Shown here: positions 1 through 7,301 of the stretch, in pieces
Layout of the letters: the number at the start of each line of letters is the position of its first letter
Position numbering within the stretch: position 1 is the stretch's first letter
Assembly: GCA_964431735.1 (NCBI GenBank)
Contig: CAYSLJ010000057.1
Span: forward strand, 1 to 38,871
DNA from: CALARM01 sp964431735
Lineage (GTDB): Bacteria > Vulcanimicrobiota > SpSt-956 > JAKJGF01
Direction of reading: 5' to 3'
DNA: 38,871 bases
Notes under the pieces: generated by a model
Seen by the model: the letters and a program-made list of their open reading frames with translations, nothing else
What the model was told of the DNA's origin: nothing
The model's database searches: none
Made by a program: the position numbers and the translations under genes

Positions 1-2
1 GG

Positions 3-119
3 CTCTGGAGGAAAAGATATGCCGTATTAAAAGAGAGTTGTAAATGATATAGATGTAAAATATTAACAGTCTGTAAAACCAGTTTGCCATACAATAGGAT
101 CATATCTTTTCCGGAAGAG
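3..119. repeat. MITE-like inverted-repeat element
   Basis: Positions 3-21 (CTCTGGAGGAAAAGATATG) are the near-perfect inverted complement of 101-119 (CATATCTTTTCCGGAAGAG), 16 of 19 matching, around an AT-rich interior with no ORF. It resembles a small non-autonomous element. No target-site duplication can be judged because the left side lies at the window edge. Confidence 0.5.
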
Positions 120-170
120 TCCGGCCAGGGACAGGTTTTAGAAATGGGTATGAACTTATCTGGAGCGGTA
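117..170 (+). repeat. Terminal repeat, inverted partner at 38819-38871
   Basis: This 54-base block begins GAGTCCGGCCAGGGACAGG and ends TCTGGAGCGGTA. Its reverse complement occurs at the other end of the window with only a few differences, and the first 24 bases are identical. A shorter relative (CCGTTCCAGATAAGTTT) lies near 28900. It is a dispersed repeat rather than a gene part. Confidence 0.75.
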
Positions 171-173
171 TAA

Positions 174-205
174 GTAATTATAGATTGTTTTGTATTATGA
201 AAGTT
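174..205 (-). repeat. Partial family-B element end
   Basis: AATTATAGATTGTTTTG followed by TATTATGAAAG is, in reverse complement, similar to the left end of the element at 38247 (TTTCATAACAATCTATAATTA). Only one end is present, so this looks like a remnant. It overlaps the predicted promoter of the next gene. Confidence 0.4.
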
Positions 206-218
206 CATTTTATATAAA
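190..218 (+). promoter_or_regulatory. Candidate sigma-70-type promoter
   Basis: TTGTAT at 190-195 and TATAAA at 213-218 are separated by 17 bases. The pair lies 20 bases upstream of the HD-domain gene start and just before its AGGAG ribosome site (222-226). The prediction rests on motif and spacing only, in AT-rich DNA where chance matches are common. Confidence 0.4.
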
Positions 219-238
219 ATCAGGAGTTATCCATAGTT

Positions 239-961
239 ATGAGTAAAGGCGGACGAAGTATTATTAAAAGTAATAATGGAAAAATACAGAAATTTCTCAG
301 AGACCTGGAAAGACGTGGTATTAATAAATGGGTTATCAATATTATTAATGAAGATTTATGCTATGAAAAAAATGAAGCTATATTATTAAAACGTATAGAA
401 GAGGTTATGGAAAAAGAAAGGGTATCTATTATAAAAGCGATGGAAATCAGTAAAGCAGCTCATAAGGGACAGAAACAGAAAAGAACTCATGATGAAGAAG
501 GACTGGATAATATTCCTTATTTTAACCATCCTGTTCAGGTTGCTCTTATGGCATTTAATAAAAAATTATCTCCATTTGCCATAAAGGCAAGTCTGCTACA
601 TGATGTTATAGAAGATACGCCTTTTACTATTAAGGAACTGGAGCAGAAAGGTATTAATTCTCATACTGTAAATATTGTTAAAGAAGTAACAAAAGATCCC
701 GGAGAAGATAGAAAATCCTATCTGGATCGTGTGGCAAATTTATCAGGAGAGGCAAAATTGATAAAGTGTTTTGACAGGTATCATAACCTTTTGAGATCTT
801 TTTCTATAAAAGATATAAAGTTTCTGAACCGTTATATCAGGGAAACAGAAGAAATATATGTTCCTGCTTTTTCAAGTTATGAAGAACTATCGGATTTAAA
901 GGTTTCTTTTAATATTTTATTACAGGAACTTAAAAAGTTCAGAGACAGTTTACTTTTTTAA
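239..961 (+). CDS. Small alarmone hydrolase (RelA/SpoT-type HD domain)
   Basis: This 240-residue protein has the hydrolase half of RelA/SpoT proteins without synthetase, TGS or ACT domains. Visible motifs are AHKGQ at 74-78, NHPVQVAL with metal-ligand H97, LLHDVIEDT with H121-D122, and a DRYHNL block with D179, which together form the H...HD...D metal site. Residues 1-60 are a charged helical extension not typical of the family. Small alarmone hydrolases remove the 3' pyrophosphate from (p)ppGpp in the cytosol, usually using manganese. Known family chemistry supports ppGpp hydrolysis, but activity on another nucleotide is possible. The ATG at 239 follows AGGAG by 12 bases. The gene stands alone, flanked by repeats on the left and a secreted-protein gene on the right. 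Confidence 0.85.
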   Translation: MSKGGRSIIKSNNGKIQKFLRDLERRGINKWVINIINEDLCYEKNEAILLKRIEEVMEKERVSIIKAMEISKAAHKGQKQKRTHDEEGLDNIPYFNHPVQVALMAFNKKLSPFAIKASLLHDVIEDTPFTIKELEQKGINSHTVNIVKEVTKDPGEDRKSYLDRVANLSGEAKLIKCFDRYHNLLRSFSIKDIKFLNRYIRETEEIYVPAFSSYEELSDLKVSFNILLQELKKFRDSLLF

Positions 962-1041
962 TTACCACAACAGGTAAATTGTTATCCCAAAAAAATATGG
1001 CACACATTATATCATATTTATTTTTGAAAGGATGAATAGTT

Positions 1042-1620
1042 TTGAAAAATAGTATTTTTTTGATTTTCTTTATGTTCCTATTTTCTCTGCCATGTTTTGC
1101 CGCAGAAAAAAAATTACCTGACGGATATGATAAGGTAAAACTCTTTGACACTTTTGAACAGGTAAATTCCATCTATAATAATAATCTTCTTAAAATAAAT
1201 CTCCCGGGGCCATTCAAGTCTAATCTCTATGTTTTACAACTGGATGACCCTTATATAAAAGAAGTAGATTTTGAATTTTCCGAAGGACGTCTTATATGGA
1301 TCTGTATCAGATATAAAACAACTACAGGACAGTGGAATAACCCTCAGATAATAGGCTTCGGCGACTATCCTTTTGAAACTATGGAAGAGAAATTTATATC
1401 TCAATACGGAGAGGCTGATGATACGGATGACGGAGAGAAACGGAGAGCAGACACCATTACAGATATATGGAAGATATGGACCTGGAAAAATGAGAAAGTT
1501 GTAATGGAATTTGAGGGGAAATGCCATTTCTCTATGGGACAACAGGGAGCCTATGTTTATACACAGTATATTTATCCGAAAGAACTGGAAGAAAAGATTA
1601 AAGAGATAAGAGAAAAGTGA
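1042..1620 (+). CDS. Secreted protein of unknown function
   Basis: This 192-residue protein starts at TTG 1042, 9 bases after GAAAGGA; an ATG at 1032 is out of frame and ends at once. Residues 1-20 form a classic signal peptide (Lys-2, hydrophobic core, cleavage probably after CFAA), so the product is exported. The mature part is acidic and aromatic-rich, including a WICIRYKTTTGQWNN stretch and a WKIWTWKNEKVVMEFEG stretch that suggest beta strands. I do not recognise a domain. A family-A repeat element begins 11 bases after the stop codon, and no terminator is evident. Confidence 0.7.
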   Translation: MKNSIFLIFFMFLFSLPCFAAEKKLPDGYDKVKLFDTFEQVNSIYNNNLLKINLPGPFKSNLYVLQLDDPYIKEVDFEFSEGRLIWICIRYKTTTGQWNNPQIIGFGDYPFETMEEKFISQYGEADDTDDGEKRRADTITDIWKIWTWKNEKVVMEFEGKCHFSMGQQGAYVYTQYIYPKELEEKIKEIREK

Positions 1621-1631
1621 AGAGTGAAATA

Positions 1632-1760
1632 CTTAGGAACTGTCTGAAAATAATTACATCATAGTTATAATTTATATCGTGACGCGTAACGCGTAACGCG
1701 TGACGCGAGGATACTAATCGTTCTAACAATTTGCCGGAGTTATTTTTCTTACAGTCCTTA
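1632..1760 (+). repeat. Family-A MITE-like element with 7-bp array core
   Basis: The element runs from CTTAGGAACTGTCTG to CTTACAGTCCTTA. Its ends are imperfect inverted repeats (TTAGGAACTG... against ...CAGTCCTTA). The core at 1678-1710 is a heptad array of GACGCGT and AACGCGT units. A second copy at 3881-4010 matches over the whole length, including TAATTACATCATAGTTATAA before the core and TTCTAAAC/TTCTAACAA after it. Further copies lie at 5361-5470 (inverted) and 38692-38820. The adjoining stretch 1780-1812 (AACTGTTCACTGATAACTGT) also looks heptad-like. Confidence 0.8.
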
Positions 1761-1811
1761 ATTATAACCGGTATAACTGACATTTTGTAACTGTTCACTG
1801 ATAACTGTCTG

Positions 1812-2645
1812 TTATTTCTTCCAGAAGTCTTCATCGAGAACAAGTTTTTCTGTATATTCGTCTTCGCCGGGATTTGCGAATTTTATGTATAATACAGACG
1901 GGCCGTCTTTCGGTATGGCTACGATTAAGCTTCCCAGGGTGCGTGTCTTTTCCGGCGTACTTCCCGTTCTCCATATACTGTTATCAGGTCCGTCATGGAT
2001 ATCACTGCTGAATTCTATAAAATCTTCCATTTTAAAAAGATCTTTATGATGTTCCAGCAGTTCTTTAATGCGATTATATCTTACATAACTGCTTTCATTT
2101 TCTTTTTTATTAAATTTTATGAGATTTTCATCAAGATAATGATTTGTGTGATATAAAATACCGTTTTCTGTCTCTCTTACGGAACTGGTTTCTTCCTGAC
2201 CTATTTCTACAATTGCAATTTTTGTTTTATCTCCTATTATATAAAAGAAAGGTTTGCCAAATTTATCTTTTTTGTCCAGGACTGCATCTACAGTGTCACA
2301 TGTTTTGAGCAGTTCTGCTATGGAGATTTTTTCTCCATATTTTTCTTCCTTCGGTACCGTACTTGCTGAAGCAGTAAGCACTACAAGCCCTTTTTCATTT
2401 ATACCTCCTTTTATGCCTTCACTTTCTCCACCTATGGCATAAAGGACAATAAATTTGAATCCTTTTTCCGGTTTTATAAGCCATAATTCATTTCTGTTAT
2501 CAGGTTTCCAGTCCCTGTTTTTGGTTACAAGTGTTATACCGTCTTTACTTGTACTGCCGGCAGAACCCCACAGAGTACAGCTTTTTACAGGAATATTTAT
2601 TGATATGATAACAATAAGAATAAAGAGAATTTTTTTTACTTTCAA
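1812..2645 (-). CDS. Secreted Ntn-hydrolase, choloylglycine hydrolase/C45-like
   Basis: This 277-residue protein starts at TTG 2645, 8 bases after AAAGGAG. Residues 1-22 are a signal peptide ending KS; the next residue, Cys23, begins the mature chain (CTLWGSAGSTSKDG). That is the expected place for the N-terminal nucleophile of linear-amide Ntn-hydrolases. Family-typical motifs follow: TKNRDW near residue 45, GGINEKGLVVLTAS near residue 83, and a late NSIWRTGSTPEKTRTLGSL block. By family knowledge it cleaves an amide bond in a small acylated substrate outside the cytoplasm; the substrate is unknown. It lies 18 bases downstream of the glycosidase-like gene and is probably co-transcribed with it. 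Confidence 0.75.
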   Translation of the reverse strand: MKVKKILFILIVIISINIPVKSCTLWGSAGSTSKDGITLVTKNRDWKPDNRNELWLIKPEKGFKFIVLYAIGGESEGIKGGINEKGLVVLTASASTVPKEEKYGEKISIAELLKTCDTVDAVLDKKDKFGKPFFYIIGDKTKIAIVEIGQEETSSVRETENGILYHTNHYLDENLIKFNKKENESSYVRYNRIKELLEHHKDLFKMEDFIEFSSDIHDGPDNSIWRTGSTPEKTRTLGSLIVAIPKDGPSVLYIKFANPGEDEYTEKLVLDEDFWKK

Positions 2646-2663
2646 GATTATTACTCCTTTCTT

Positions 2664-3656
2664 TTATTGACCGAAGGTTTTTATGATAAAATTTTTAAAT
2701 GTTTTTCCCGTTTCCCTGAGTTTACCGTCATTACCGAAAAGAGAATTGCTGTGAGGGCCATCAACACTGTACCATATAGCAAGTGGAACTTTCATGTCCG
2801 TAATTTTTTTTAGAATCACTTTTATTTTTTCAGGTTTTTCCTCTTCTTTCAGCAATCCTATTTCATTTATTATTACAGGCAGATCTGTTTCTTTTTTCAT
2901 ATATGTAACAGTTTCTTCCAGAGCCACAGGATCACTTACATACCAGTGAAAATTTACATAATCAATATTTGCTTCCCTGTAAATTTTTAAGAATTCTCTT
3001 CCCTTTTTTATCTCTGGCATTAATTCGTCCGGTTTATTCTCTGCCTGCCACAGGAGTCTTTCATTAAAACTTCTTCTGGCAAAGGCCCTGGCTTTATCTG
3101 CTTTCCCTTCATCAATATAATGTTGATATACGAGAAGTGTTACTGTTTTACATGTCAGTCCTCCGTTTGTACAGGGAATATTTTTACTGTGAGCTACTTC
3201 TACAGAAACTTTCAGTTCACCTCCATATTCCCCAACCGTACCTTTATAGAAATTACGGTTATTTTCTTCATTTTCCACCACAAGGATAGAAGGTTTTATT
3301 ATATGCAGTACCTCTCCAAGAATCCTCCTGAAATCCTCTCTGTTAGAAGGTGGGGTCGTACTCTCATAAATTCCTCCGTTATTTCTTACAGTCAGTGCTA
3401 TGGAAAGACCCATATCTTTAACTGTTTCAATTTCAGGGTCCGGGTCACGACCATTCCATCTGTTCAGAAATACAGGGGCAGGTCTGTACCATCCTGTATG
3501 TAAATCTTCAATTACTTTTTTTAAATTTTTTTCAGATAGACTTTCAGCTTTAAGTGTAATGCCGAAAGGGTTTTTGTCTTCTGCTTTGCCTGGAAAATTC
3601 AGAGAAATTAGCAGAGAACATATAATAAGAATAAGCAGTACCTTGGGAAAAAACAT
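2664..3656 (-). CDS. Secreted TIM-barrel glycoside hydrolase-like protein
   Basis: ATG 3656 is preferred over the in-frame GTG at 3665, because that GTG forms part of the ribosome site GAGGTG, which is 6 bases from the ATG. The product is 330 residues with a signal peptide ending near FPGKAED. The body reads like a clan GH-A alpha/beta barrel: LTVRNNGG, then ILVVENEENN (candidate acid/base Glu at the end of a strand), VNFHWYVSDP, and LPVIINEIGLL (candidate nucleophile Glu in NEIG), then PLAIWYSVDG. The two Glu positions and barrel spacing fit retaining glycosidases, but I cannot name a GH family. It is co-directional with, and 18 bases from, the Ntn-hydrolase gene, so the pair may process the same exported or environmental material. 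Confidence 0.6.
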   Translation of the reverse strand: MFFPKVLLILIICSLLISLNFPGKAEDKNPFGITLKAESLSEKNLKKVIEDLHTGWYRPAPVFLNRWNGRDPDPEIETVKDMGLSIALTVRNNGGIYESTTPPSNREDFRRILGEVLHIIKPSILVVENEENNRNFYKGTVGEYGGELKVSVEVAHSKNIPCTNGGLTCKTVTLLVYQHYIDEGKADKARAFARRSFNERLLWQAENKPDELMPEIKKGREFLKIYREANIDYVNFHWYVSDPVALEETVTYMKKETDLPVIINEIGLLKEEEKPEKIKVILKKITDMKVPLAIWYSVDGPHSNSLFGNDGKLRETGKTFKNFIIKTFGQ

Positions 3657-3844
3657 ATTATTCACCTCTATATTTATGGATGATATAAAATATTATATAT
3701 TAAAAAACACCTTACAGGCAACACTTTAACCCTTATTTAATTTTTTAAGATTGCGTTTGAAAATGACAGGTGATTATATATATAACTATAGTTTTGCACT
3801 TTTTTAAAGATTATAATTTTTTAACATAGTTGAATAAAATTATG

Positions 3845-4053
3845 TAAGGCTCAAAGAGCTATTAGCTTTTAGCTTATGTTCCTTAGGAACTGTCTGAAAA
3901 TAATTACATCATAGTTATAATTTATATCGTGACGCGTAACGCGTAACGCGTGACGCGAGGATACTAATTGTTCTAAACATTTGCCAGAGTTATTTTTCTT
4001 GCAATACTTAGTCTAATTGCTAATAGCTAACTGCTAATAGCTAATTAGCCTTA
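3845..4053. repeat. Nested repeat: family-A element inside a GCTAATA-heptad element
   Basis: The outer ends are TAAGGCT at 3845 and AGCCTTA ending near 4053, in inverted orientation. Just inside them are heptad arrays of AGCTATT/AGCTTTT type (3855-3876) and CTAATTG/CTAATAG/CTAACTG type (4016-4046). Between the arrays sits an intact family-A element (3881-4010) with its own GACGCGT/AACGCGT core at 3928-3960. The arrangement is best read as one small element inserted into another. Confidence 0.65.
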
Positions 4054-4107
4054 AATTTAAGAATTACAACTGTTTTTAAGAAATCTGCAAAAGTATAGTA
4101 TATAAAT

Positions 4108-4200
4108 GAAAATTAATTAAATGTCTCAGGTTTTGGGTTCCGGATTCTGGGGGTCATTAACCCAACACCCGGCACCCTCATCTATTTATATTGAACTCTT
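4108..4200. repeat. Heptad-array element (GGGTTCC / ACCCGGC type)
   Basis: Positions 4134-4157 read as GGGTTCC, GGATTCT and GGGGGTC units, and 4160-4180 as ACCCAAC, ACCCGGC and ACCCTCA units. The two halves are roughly inverted around CATTA, so a hairpin is possible. The left flank (AATTAATTAAATGTCTCA) resembles the left end of the element at 7030 (AAATAAATGTCTCA). With the nested element at 3845 it accounts for most of the gap 3657-4286. I see no gene in that gap. Confidence 0.5.
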
Positions 4201-4286
4201 ACTTACATTACTCCATATTTTTGAAGGAATTTTCCTTCTTTCATAGAAAGAAATCCCCATTATTTTATAAGGAAGGCTGGTAATTT

Positions 4287-5195
4287 ATGATAAAAAAAGT
4301 CGATCTCGGTTCTTCATTGCATCACGGAGTATTCGGAAACCCCGCGCCACTGGGTTTATTCGGTCTTGCAATTTCCTGCGCAGTTCTGACTCCCACTGCC
4401 TTCGGGTATGGAATAGGAGATGGAAAAATCATGGCCCCTGCTTTTGCCACTACTGGCATTTTCATTTTATTCTTCGGTTTTGCTTCCCATATCCTTACTG
4501 GAATTATGGATTTTGCCAATAAAAATACCTATGGTGGTACTATTTTTACTGCCTTTGCTTTTAACTGGATGATAACAGCAATAACTTATTTTTCCATTGC
4601 TTATAATTACCATATTGATCATAACATTGTCGTAGCCAGTGAAATTGTAATGATGGTTGTCTTTGTTTTTCTTACTTATGGTTTTGGTTTTTTTAGCAAG
4701 GTTTTATTTTTATTTCTTCTTGACATAGATCTTCTTTATATATGTAAACTTCTTAAAGCTTTTACCGGAAGTGGTGCCTTTAATTTACCGATAGGTATTT
4801 TTACTGTATTACTCGGACTTATCGGTCTCTGGCTTGCCCTGGCAGGTCTTATGAATCCTGTTACAGGCAGAGAGCTTTTCAGTGTTGGAAAACCGATGTT
4901 TTATGCTCCAAAAAAGACCTTCAGTTTTTCTGTGAGAAGGAGTATTTTTGAAACTCTTTACAGACACTGGACGATACATGCTTTTGAGGAAATGTCTGTT
5001 GATAAACTTGAAGAAGCTGTCAAATCTGCTACGGCGATAGAAAATATTACGCCTGATCTCTGTTATTTAATGGAATACGGAAGTCTCCATGTAACATTTC
5101 AGGATAAAGAACCGGCCATTATCAAAAGTGTCAGACTTACTTCAGGCGGCATTGATTTGTATGAACAGCTTATTTTGAAAAAGTATGAATTTTAG
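4287..5195 (+). CDS. Acetate/succinate transporter family (GPR1/FUN34/YaaH) with C-terminal extension
   Basis: This 302-residue protein opens with the family signature NPAPLGLFGLA at residues 18-28, followed by about six hydrophobic segments to about residue 205. These include the strand-rich YGIGDG and GGTIFTAFAFNWM segments typical of the AceTr family. Relatives such as SatP import acetate or succinate across the inner membrane and are about 190 residues long. Here roughly 90 further residues follow (from about 212), soluble and charged (FETLYRHWTIHAFEEMSVDK, DLCYLMEYGSLHVTFQDKEP), with no motif I recognise. The start ATG follows AAGGAAGG by 9 bases. No carbon-metabolism gene is adjacent, and the gene is surrounded by repeats on both sides. 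Confidence 0.8.
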   Translation: MIKKVDLGSSLHHGVFGNPAPLGLFGLAISCAVLTPTAFGYGIGDGKIMAPAFATTGIFILFFGFASHILTGIMDFANKNTYGGTIFTAFAFNWMITAITYFSIAYNYHIDHNIVVASEIVMMVVFVFLTYGFGFFSKVLFLFLLDIDLLYICKLLKAFTGSGAFNLPIGIFTVLLGLIGLWLALAGLMNPVTGRELFSVGKPMFYAPKKTFSFSVRRSIFETLYRHWTIHAFEEMSVDKLEEAVKSATAIENITPDLCYLMEYGSLHVTFQDKEPAIIKSVRLTSGGIDLYEQLILKKYEF

Positions 5196-5216
5196 AATTT
5201 CAGAGGCCTGTCGGCA

Positions 5217-5338
5217 ATTATAGTTAATTTCATAACTTATTAGAATTTAAGTTATCGTGATAATCCCTGCGCATCACGCATTACGCATTATGCATTACGA
5301 GGTAATTATTTATAGATAGTTATGAAATTAACTATAAT
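5217..5338. repeat. Family-B MITE-like element with ACGCATT heptad core
   Basis: The ends are perfect 21-base inverted repeats: ATTATAGTTAATTTCATAAC starts at 5217, and its complement ends at 5338. The interior at 5269-5301 is a heptad array of ACGCATT/ATGCATT/ACGCATC units. The 122-base size, lack of any ORF and near-perfect ends fit a MITE. Relatives with the same end sequence occur at 31861-32005 and 38247-38589. Confidence 0.8.
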
Positions 5339-5360
5339 ACTACAGGTGAGCAGTGACCGG

Positions 5361-5470
5361 TAAGGATTGCAGGAAAAATAACTCTGGCAAATTGTTACAA
5401 AAATTAGTATCTCCGCGTCACGCGTCACGCGTTACGATATAAACTGTAACTATGATGTAGTTATTTCCTG
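5361..5470 (-). repeat. Family-A MITE-like element, inverted copy
   Basis: In reverse complement this matches the element at 1632: TAACTACATCATAGTTACAG, then heptads at 5411-5436 (GTCACGC/GTTACG type), then GATACTAATTTTTG, CAATTTGCCAGAG and TTATTTTTCCTGCAATCCTTA. Short heptad-like runs flank it on both sides (GTGAGCAGTGACC at 5346 and ATCACTGCTCACTGTTAAG near 5489). With the family-B element it fills the gap 5196-5501, which holds no gene. Confidence 0.75.
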
Positions 5471-5501
5471 TTGATCACTGATAACTTATCACTGCTCACT
5501 G

Positions 5502-6965
5502 TTAAGTGAGTGCTCTCAAATAGGCATATTCATATTCTGCTGCACTCATATCCCAGCTGAATCTCTGATTCATTGCATTTCTTATGAGTTGCTCCATATG
5601 ATATGGTCTGTCGTAATAAGTGCTTACTGCCCAGCCTATTGTGTAATAAAGACTATAGGGAGAGGCTTCCCAGAATTTAAATCCTGTACCTTCACCTGTA
5701 TATTCATTATAATTCTGCACTGTGTCGTTCAATCCACCGGTAGCTCTTACTATGGGAAGAGTGCCATAGCGCAGTGAATAGATTTGATTAAGTCCACATG
5801 GTTCAAATATACTTGGCATGATAAAGAAATCGCTTCCTGCTTCAATCAGATGGGCAAGTTCTTCACTGAAACCAATATAGGCACCCACCCTGTTTCCGTA
5901 TTTATAGGACATCTGATTGTAGAAATTTTCCAGTCCCTTATCTCCTGTACCGAGTATTACAAATTGCATATGCATACTGTTAATCATTTCTTCAAAGATC
6001 TGTGCGAGCAGGTGGTATCCCTTCTGGGAGGAAAATCTTCCTACTACACCGAAAATCGGAACATAGGGATCTTCTCTGAGATTGAATATTTGCTGCAATT
6101 TTCTTTTACATTCCCTTTTCCCGTCCATATAATCTACCGAATAGTGGGCAGGAAGATATCTGTCATATTCCGGTGACCATACATCATAATCTGCACCGTT
6201 TAATATACCCCAGAACCTGTCTCCTTTTGCCCGAAGAGCAATATCCAGACCGTTGCCCAGTTCGGGAGTGCATATTTCCCTTCCGTACGTGGGGCTTACT
6301 GTATTTACCATATCGGCAAAATATATGCCCCCTTTAAGATAATTCATTGCTCCGTAATATTCGAATTTATCAAGGGTAAAATTTTCCAGTCCAAGACCTG
6401 TATAATTATAATTTGCTGCAGAATAAACCCCCTGAAAGGCAAGATTGTGAATGGTGAGCACAGAAGCTGTATTTTCGAGAACCGTATTATGCCAGTTCCA
6501 TATTTTTAGATAGGCAGGAAGAAGAGCTGTCTGCCAGTCATTTGCATGAACTATATGGGGGCTGAAATTTTTATCTATACATAATTGAAGGGCTGCACTG
6601 CATAGAAAGGCAAAACGCCTGGGGTTATCGGAATAATCATTCATGTTTTTGTCATGATAAAGACCTTCTCTGTCAAAATAGTCATTCTGTTCTATAAAAT
6701 ATACTGGAACACCATCGACAAATGTCTGATGAACTGAACACCATTCTTCTTTGGTACCCATATGTACACACATGGGATAATGAAAGGGTCTTATATCGTA
6801 TTTTCCCGCGTCAATAAAAGAATATTTAGGAATTACTACAGCGACATTGTGTCCTCTGTTTTTAAGAGCTTTCGGAAGGGCTCCCACCACATCGCCGAGA
6901 CCTCCTGTTTTTGCAAAAGGGGTCATTTCTGAAGATACCATTAAGATGTTAAATTTGTAATCCAT
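5502..6965 (-). CDS. glgA: Glycogen synthase, GT5 family
   Basis: This 487-residue enzyme has the usual length and two-Rossmann (GT-B) layout. The N-terminal ADP-glucose loop is KTGGLGDVVGALP, with Lys19; the middle has HANDWQTAL and the C-terminal half has GRFSSQKGYHLL, then IMPSIFEPCGLNQIYSLRYG and a TGGLNDTV loop. GlgA transfers glucose from ADP-glucose to the non-reducing end of alpha-1,4-glucan in the cytosol. The start follows AAGGAG by 6 bases. No glgB, glgC or glgP is adjacent, but two amylase-family genes lie 7 kb away on the other strand, consistent with alpha-glucan storage and use. Heptad repeats lie on both flanks. Confidence 0.95.
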   Translation of the reverse strand: MDYKFNILMVSSEMTPFAKTGGLGDVVGALPKALKNRGHNVAVVIPKYSFIDAGKYDIRPFHYPMCVHMGTKEEWCSVHQTFVDGVPVYFIEQNDYFDREGLYHDKNMNDYSDNPRRFAFLCSAALQLCIDKNFSPHIVHANDWQTALLPAYLKIWNWHNTVLENTASVLTIHNLAFQGVYSAANYNYTGLGLENFTLDKFEYYGAMNYLKGGIYFADMVNTVSPTYGREICTPELGNGLDIALRAKGDRFWGILNGADYDVWSPEYDRYLPAHYSVDYMDGKRECKRKLQQIFNLREDPYVPIFGVVGRFSSQKGYHLLAQIFEEMINSMHMQFVILGTGDKGLENFYNQMSYKYGNRVGAYIGFSEELAHLIEAGSDFFIMPSIFEPCGLNQIYSLRYGTLPIVRATGGLNDTVQNYNEYTGEGTGFKFWEASPYSLYYTIGWAVSTYYDRPYHMEQLIRNAMNQRFSWDMSAAEYEYAYLRALT

Positions 6966-7029
6966 GTTTGCTCCTTTTCGTAACGTGTGACTCCTGGTTT
7001 TGTTTCTCCTGTCTCACGGTTTTTATAAC

Positions 7030-7126
7030 TTAGGAATGAAATTAAATAAATGTCTCAAATGTATTAAATCGTGACGCGTAACGCGTGACGCGAGGAAAGA
7101 GACTATTAATAAATTTCTATTCCTTA
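7030..7126. repeat. Small inverted-repeat element with heptad core
   Basis: The ends TAGGAATGAAATTAAATAAA (7031) and TAATAAATTTCTATTCCTTA (ending 7126) are imperfect inverted repeats, with matching GTCTC/GAGAC inside them. The core at 7070-7095 is a heptad array of GACGCGT and AACGCGT units. The rest of the gap 6966-7301 holds a possible promoter and a second short array but no gene. Confidence 0.65.
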
Positions 7127-7162
7127 CTGAGGTAGTAATATGTATTATATCTTAATTTACAA

Positions 7163-7191
7163 TTGCGAGTCAATTAAGGAAGGGATAATCT
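7163..7191 (+). promoter_or_regulatory. Candidate sigma-70-type promoter
   Basis: TTGCGA at 7163-7168 and TAATCT at 7186-7191 have exact 17-base spacing. The site is 111 bases upstream of the beta-propeller gene and outside the repeat elements, leaving a leader that contains the short heptad array at 7263-7280. Confidence 0.4.
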
Positions 7192-7262
7192 ATTATTAAG
7201 TAGAATTTATAATGGTGAACCTGCTTTCCACCGGCCTGGTTTAAAGATGCATCCTGTGAACC

Positions 7263-7280
7263 CACGCGTTACGCGTCACG
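7263..7280. repeat. Short heptad array in leader of beta-propeller gene
   Basis: CACGCGTTACGCGTCACG comprises two and a half 7-base units (ACGCGTT, ACGCGTC). It ends 22 bases before the start codon, just upstream of the AAAGGA ribosome site, so a transcript would carry it in its 5' leader. Confidence 0.7.
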
Positions 7281-7301
7281 ATTCTTAGAAAGGAATCTTT
7301 T

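Noticed and set aside
225..240. DnaA-box-like TTATCCATA near the first gene
   Set aside because: It is a single imperfect match with no cluster of boxes or dnaA/dnaN genes, so it does not indicate an origin.
939..1172. Minus-strand 77-residue reading frame
   Set aside because: It overlaps the signal-peptide gene at 1042 on the other strand and has no recognisable features.
1678..1710. CRISPR array
   Set aside because: The repeated units are only 7 bases with no unique spacers, and no cas gene is present. They are tandem, not interspersed.
1598..1843. Minus-strand reading frame of 81 residues
   Set aside because: It is made mostly of the family-A repeat (residues like SSRHALRVTRHD come from the heptad array) and has no ribosome site.
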